A stretch of 25,286 nt of DNA from Desulfobacca acetoxidans (GTDB lineage: Bacteria; Desulfobacterota; Desulfobaccia; Desulfobaccales; 0-14-0-80-60-11): the NCBI GenBank assembly GCA_022736495.1, contig DZCR01000036.1, forward strand, positions 1 to 25,286, given 5' to 3'. This document shows, piece by piece, positions 23,149 through 25,286 of this stretch. The position numbers were made by a program, and so were the translations under genes. The notes below the pieces were generated by a model. That model was not told the origin of the DNA and ran no database searches. It saw only the letters and a list, made by a program, of their open reading frames with translations. Within the stretch, counting starts at the first letter, position 1. Every line of letters starts with the position of its first letter.

Positions 23149-24333
23149 ATGGCCATTTCCGCCCGTATCAGAAGCGCGATGCGAAACTCCTCCTGGATCA
23201 GGCGCATGTTCGAGGAAGGCGCCGAGCTCAAGGCCCGCCTGGGGCCGGACCGGGTCTATGATTTCACCCTGGGTAATCCCGACTTGGAACCGCCGCCCCG
23301 GTTCAAAGCAGAGCTGATCGAGGCGGCCGCCGATCCCCGCCCCGGCTTGCACAGTTATATGCCCAACGCCGGGCTCTTGAATACCCGCCAGGCTCTGGCC
23401 GAGATGCTCAGCCGTCACCACCACCTGGAATTCAAGGCCCAGGATGTGATCCTCACCTGCGGCGCCGCCGGCGGGCTTAACGTTGTCCTTAAGGCCTTGC
23501 TGGATCCGGGGGATGAAGTGCTGATCCTGGCCCCCTATTTCCCCGAATACCTGTTTTATGTTGATAACCACGGCGGCGTCGCCCGGGTGGTGGAAACGGG
23601 CGAGCACTTTGACATCGATCTGCAGCGTCTGGCCGAGGCCTTGAGCCCCCGGACCCGGGCGGTGATCATCAATTCCCCCAATAACCCCACCGGCCAGATG
23701 TACGACGCGGCCGCCTTAAAGGAGTTGGGGCGCTTCCTGGCCCACCACGCCGGGCGCCATGGCCGGCCGGTTTATCTGGTGGCGGATGAGCCCTACCGGC
23801 GCCTGGTCTATGACGGCCTGGAGGTCCCCAGCATCTTTGCGGCCTACCCTAACACCCTGCTGGCCACCTCATTTTCCAAGGACCTGTCCATCCCCGGGGA
23901 GCGCCTGGGGTATATTGCGGTAAGCCCTAAGGCCACCGGCCGCGGCGAACTGGAAGGTGCCATGGTGCTGGCCAACCGCATCCTGGGATTTGTCAACGCC
24001 CCGGCCCTGATGCAGCGGGTGGTGGCCCCCTTGACCGACGTCACCCTGGATATCACTCCCTACGCCCGGCGCCGGGACCTTTTCTGCGACCTGCTGGGCG
24101 CCGCGGGCTATAAATTCCTCAAGCCCAAGGGGGCCTTCTATCTCTTCCCCCAGGCCCCCGGCGGGGATGACCTGAGTTTCGTGGCGGCCCTTAAGGAAGA
24201 AAATATTTTGGCGGTGCCGGGCCGGGGCTTTGGCCGGGCCGGTTATTTCCGCCTGGCCTTTTGCGTGTCCGAACAGGTCATCCAGGCCGCCGCCCCCGGC
24301 TTTGCCCGGGCTAAACAAAAAATAACAGGATAA
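23149..24333 (+). CDS. Class I/II pyridoxal-phosphate aminotransferase
   Basis: 394 residues of fold-type I aminotransferase. Visible landmarks: TLGNPDLEPP (40-49), SYMPNAGLL (69-77), INSPNNPTG (174-182), VADEPYRR with Asp213 (pyridine N) and Tyr216, the Schiff-base lysine Lys244 in SFSKDLSIPGERLGY, and Arg368 (YFRLAF) for the substrate carboxylate. It is closest in style to aspartate/aromatic-type aminotransferases, and the exact donor is not readable. Such an enzyme could supply aryl pyruvates to IorAB, but it lies 18 kb away and that link is speculation. GAGGAA precedes the ATG by about 10 bases and overlaps the end of a heptamer array. Confidence 0.94.
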   Translation: MAISARIRSAMRNSSWIRRMFEEGAELKARLGPDRVYDFTLGNPDLEPPPRFKAELIEAAADPRPGLHSYMPNAGLLNTRQALAEMLSRHHHLEFKAQDVILTCGAAGGLNVVLKALLDPGDEVLILAPYFPEYLFYVDNHGGVARVVETGEHFDIDLQRLAEALSPRTRAVIINSPNNPTGQMYDAAALKELGRFLAHHAGRHGRPVYLVADEPYRRLVYDGLEVPSIFAAYPNTLLATSFSKDLSIPGERLGYIAVSPKATGRGELEGAMVLANRILGFVNAPALMQRVVAPLTDVTLDITPYARRRDLFCDLLGAAGYKFLKPKGAFYLFPQAPGGDDLSFVAALKEENILAVPGRGFGRAGYFRLAFCVSEQVIQAAAPGFARAKQKITG

Positions 24334-24344
24334 TTTTATAGACT

Positions 24345-24365
24345 GAAAACTGAAAACTGGAAACT
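24345..24365. repeat. Heptamer array upstream of the DciA-like gene
   Basis: Three 7-base units in register: GAAAACT, GAAAACT, GGAAACT. They occupy most of the 39-base gap between the aminotransferase stop and the next ATG. Confidence 0.7.
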
Positions 24366-24372
24366 GCATTGT

Positions 24373-24699
24373 ATGGCCAAGCGCCCTAAACTGCCCCGGC
24401 CAGTGCCGGTCAAAGAAGTGGTCCAGGGGATTCTTTCCCCCGGCGACCGGGACGATCTGGAACTGCGCCAGCATATCCGCCGGGTCTGGGAAGCGGTGGT
24501 TCCGGTCCCCCTCCTGTCCCATTCCCGACTGGTGGACCTGCGCCGTAAGGAACTCTGGGTGGAAGTCAGCGCCAGCCCCTACAGCCAGGAACTGCAATTC
24601 CTCAAACCGAAAATCCTGGCCGCCCTGGACCGGGCCCTGGGACCCGGCAAAGTCAAAGCCCTGCGGATTCGGGTGGGGCAGTCCGTAAATCCTCCTTAA
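24373..24699 (+). CDS. DUF721/DciA-like protein
   Basis: 108 residues with the DUF721 pattern: an N-terminal helical region, a Trp-containing helix (HIRRVWEAVVP, about 35-45), then LVDLRRKELWVEVSASPYSQ (about 53-72), ELQFLKPKIL and a C-terminal strand IRVGQ. Family members include DciA, which recruits the replicative helicase DnaB in bacteria lacking DnaC/DnaI-type loaders. Whether this short form has that role is inferred from family membership only. It is probably co-transcribed with the aminotransferase 39 bases upstream. No clear Shine-Dalgarno sequence is seen because a heptamer array fills the leader. Confidence 0.78.
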   Translation: MAKRPKLPRPVPVKEVVQGILSPGDRDDLELRQHIRRVWEAVVPVPLLSHSRLVDLRRKELWVEVSASPYSQELQFLKPKILAALDRALGPGKVKALRIRVGQSVNPP

Positions 24700-24850
24700 A
24701 AAAATTGCTATCTTTCCTCAAGAAATTCCCCCTTCCATCCGAATAAAGTACTAACAACATTTTCCCTTTTAGATACTCCGTATCGAAGAGATTCTTCTTA
24801 ACCCAGGTGACCGCCCGGTGTGGCCGTCGCCATAAGTGTGTAAGGCGCCC

Positions 24851-25249
24851 ATGTCCAAAATGATGCGAAAGCCCTTGCCGACTATCCTCCTGGTGGACGA
24901 TGACCCCCTGATTCGAGGGCTGGCCCGGGAACTGTTGGAACACTTGGGATACCGGGTGGAAACTGCGGGGGATGGCGCTGAGGCCCTAAAAAAGTACCAA
25001 ACGATGGGACAGGTGGACCTGGTCCTTCTGGATTATTTTCTGCCGGACAAAAATGGTCGTCAGGTGCTCAAGGATTTCAAGGCCCTGGATGCCCGGGCCC
25101 GGGTGCTGATGGCGTCGGGATTTTTTTCCTTCCAGGAGGTGGCGAAGCTCAGGGATGAGGGCGCCCTGGGACTGATTTATAAGCCGTACCGGTTGAATGA
25201 CCTGGAGCGCCGGATTCAGGCGGTGCTGAAGGGTCGGTCGGGGTTTTAG
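24851..25249 (+). CDS. Receiver-only response regulator (CheY-like)
   Basis: 132 residues forming one REC domain and nothing else: acidic patch VDDDP, phosphoacceptor Asp in LLDYFLPDKNG, ASG in place of the Thr/Ser strand, and the conserved lysine in IYKPYR. I take the ATG at 24851 (AAGG 7 bases upstream). A GTG at 24836 would add five residues. Such stand-alone receivers relay phosphate or bind partner proteins. Gene neighbours give no clue to the cognate kinase, and the right neighbour is outside the window. Confidence 0.9.
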   Translation: MSKMMRKPLPTILLVDDDPLIRGLARELLEHLGYRVETAGDGAEALKKYQTMGQVDLVLLDYFLPDKNGRQVLKDFKALDARARVLMASGFFSFQEVAKLRDEGALGLIYKPYRLNDLERRIQAVLKGRSGF

Positions 25250-25286
25250 GGGTCATGGAATGAGGTTGCCGGTCGTACCGGAGCAG

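Overview
The window is about 25 kb of GC-rich bacterial chromosome with scattered AT-rich islands. Gene content points to an anaerobic Desulfobacterota-type organism (formerly Deltaproteobacteria): a two-subunit indolepyruvate:ferredoxin oxidoreductase, an archease/RtcB RNA-ligase pair, a DciA-like protein and many dispersed palindromic repeats. This placement is inference from gene content only. No rRNA, CRISPR array or intact mobile element is present.

Layout. 1-246 is a partial AT-rich ORF running off the left edge. 431-2397 (minus) is archease then rtcB. 2552-5263 (minus) is iorA then iorB. 5582-5983 is a receiver-only response regulator, followed by an IS630-type transposase remnant at 6220-6470. 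6469-14329 (minus) is a MacB/Dev-type ABC export cluster: periplasmic adaptor, ATPase, nucleoside phosphorylase, two tandem paralogous FtsX permeases and, after an inserted three-domain peptidoglycan hydrolase, a third permease. 14445-15068 (minus) is a proteasome-beta-like Ntn-fold protein with no N-terminal threonine, and 15165-15428 (minus) is a small helical protein. From 15843 the plus strand carries a small acidic protein and a very unusual fusion of a CysM-type cysteine synthase to a cysteinyl-tRNA-synthetase-like module that has lost its ATP-site motifs. After these come a DUF2283 protein overlapping a SHOCT membrane protein, a tRNA-Pro(CGG) on minus, a RelB/RelE-type pair whose toxin has an in-frame stop, a peptide-type solute-binding lipoprotein, a frameshifted aldo/keto reductase remnant (minus), an 880-bp gene-free stretch, a class I/II aminotransferase, a DUF721/DciA-like protein and a second receiver-only regulator.

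How the genes work together. Archease is the known activator of RtcB. IorA and IorB form one enzyme. Adaptor, ATPase and permeases should form one envelope export complex. The strongest candidate for an undescribed system is the cysteine synthase / pseudo-CysRS fusion with its small upstream partner.

A second theme is repeats. Gaps inside three minus-strand operons (archease/rtcB, iorA/iorB, permease/permease) are filled by hairpin-forming repeats. Four short arrays of a 7-bp unit (GAAAACY-like) lie exactly at gene boundaries, and one of them has become the N-terminal coding sequence of IorB.
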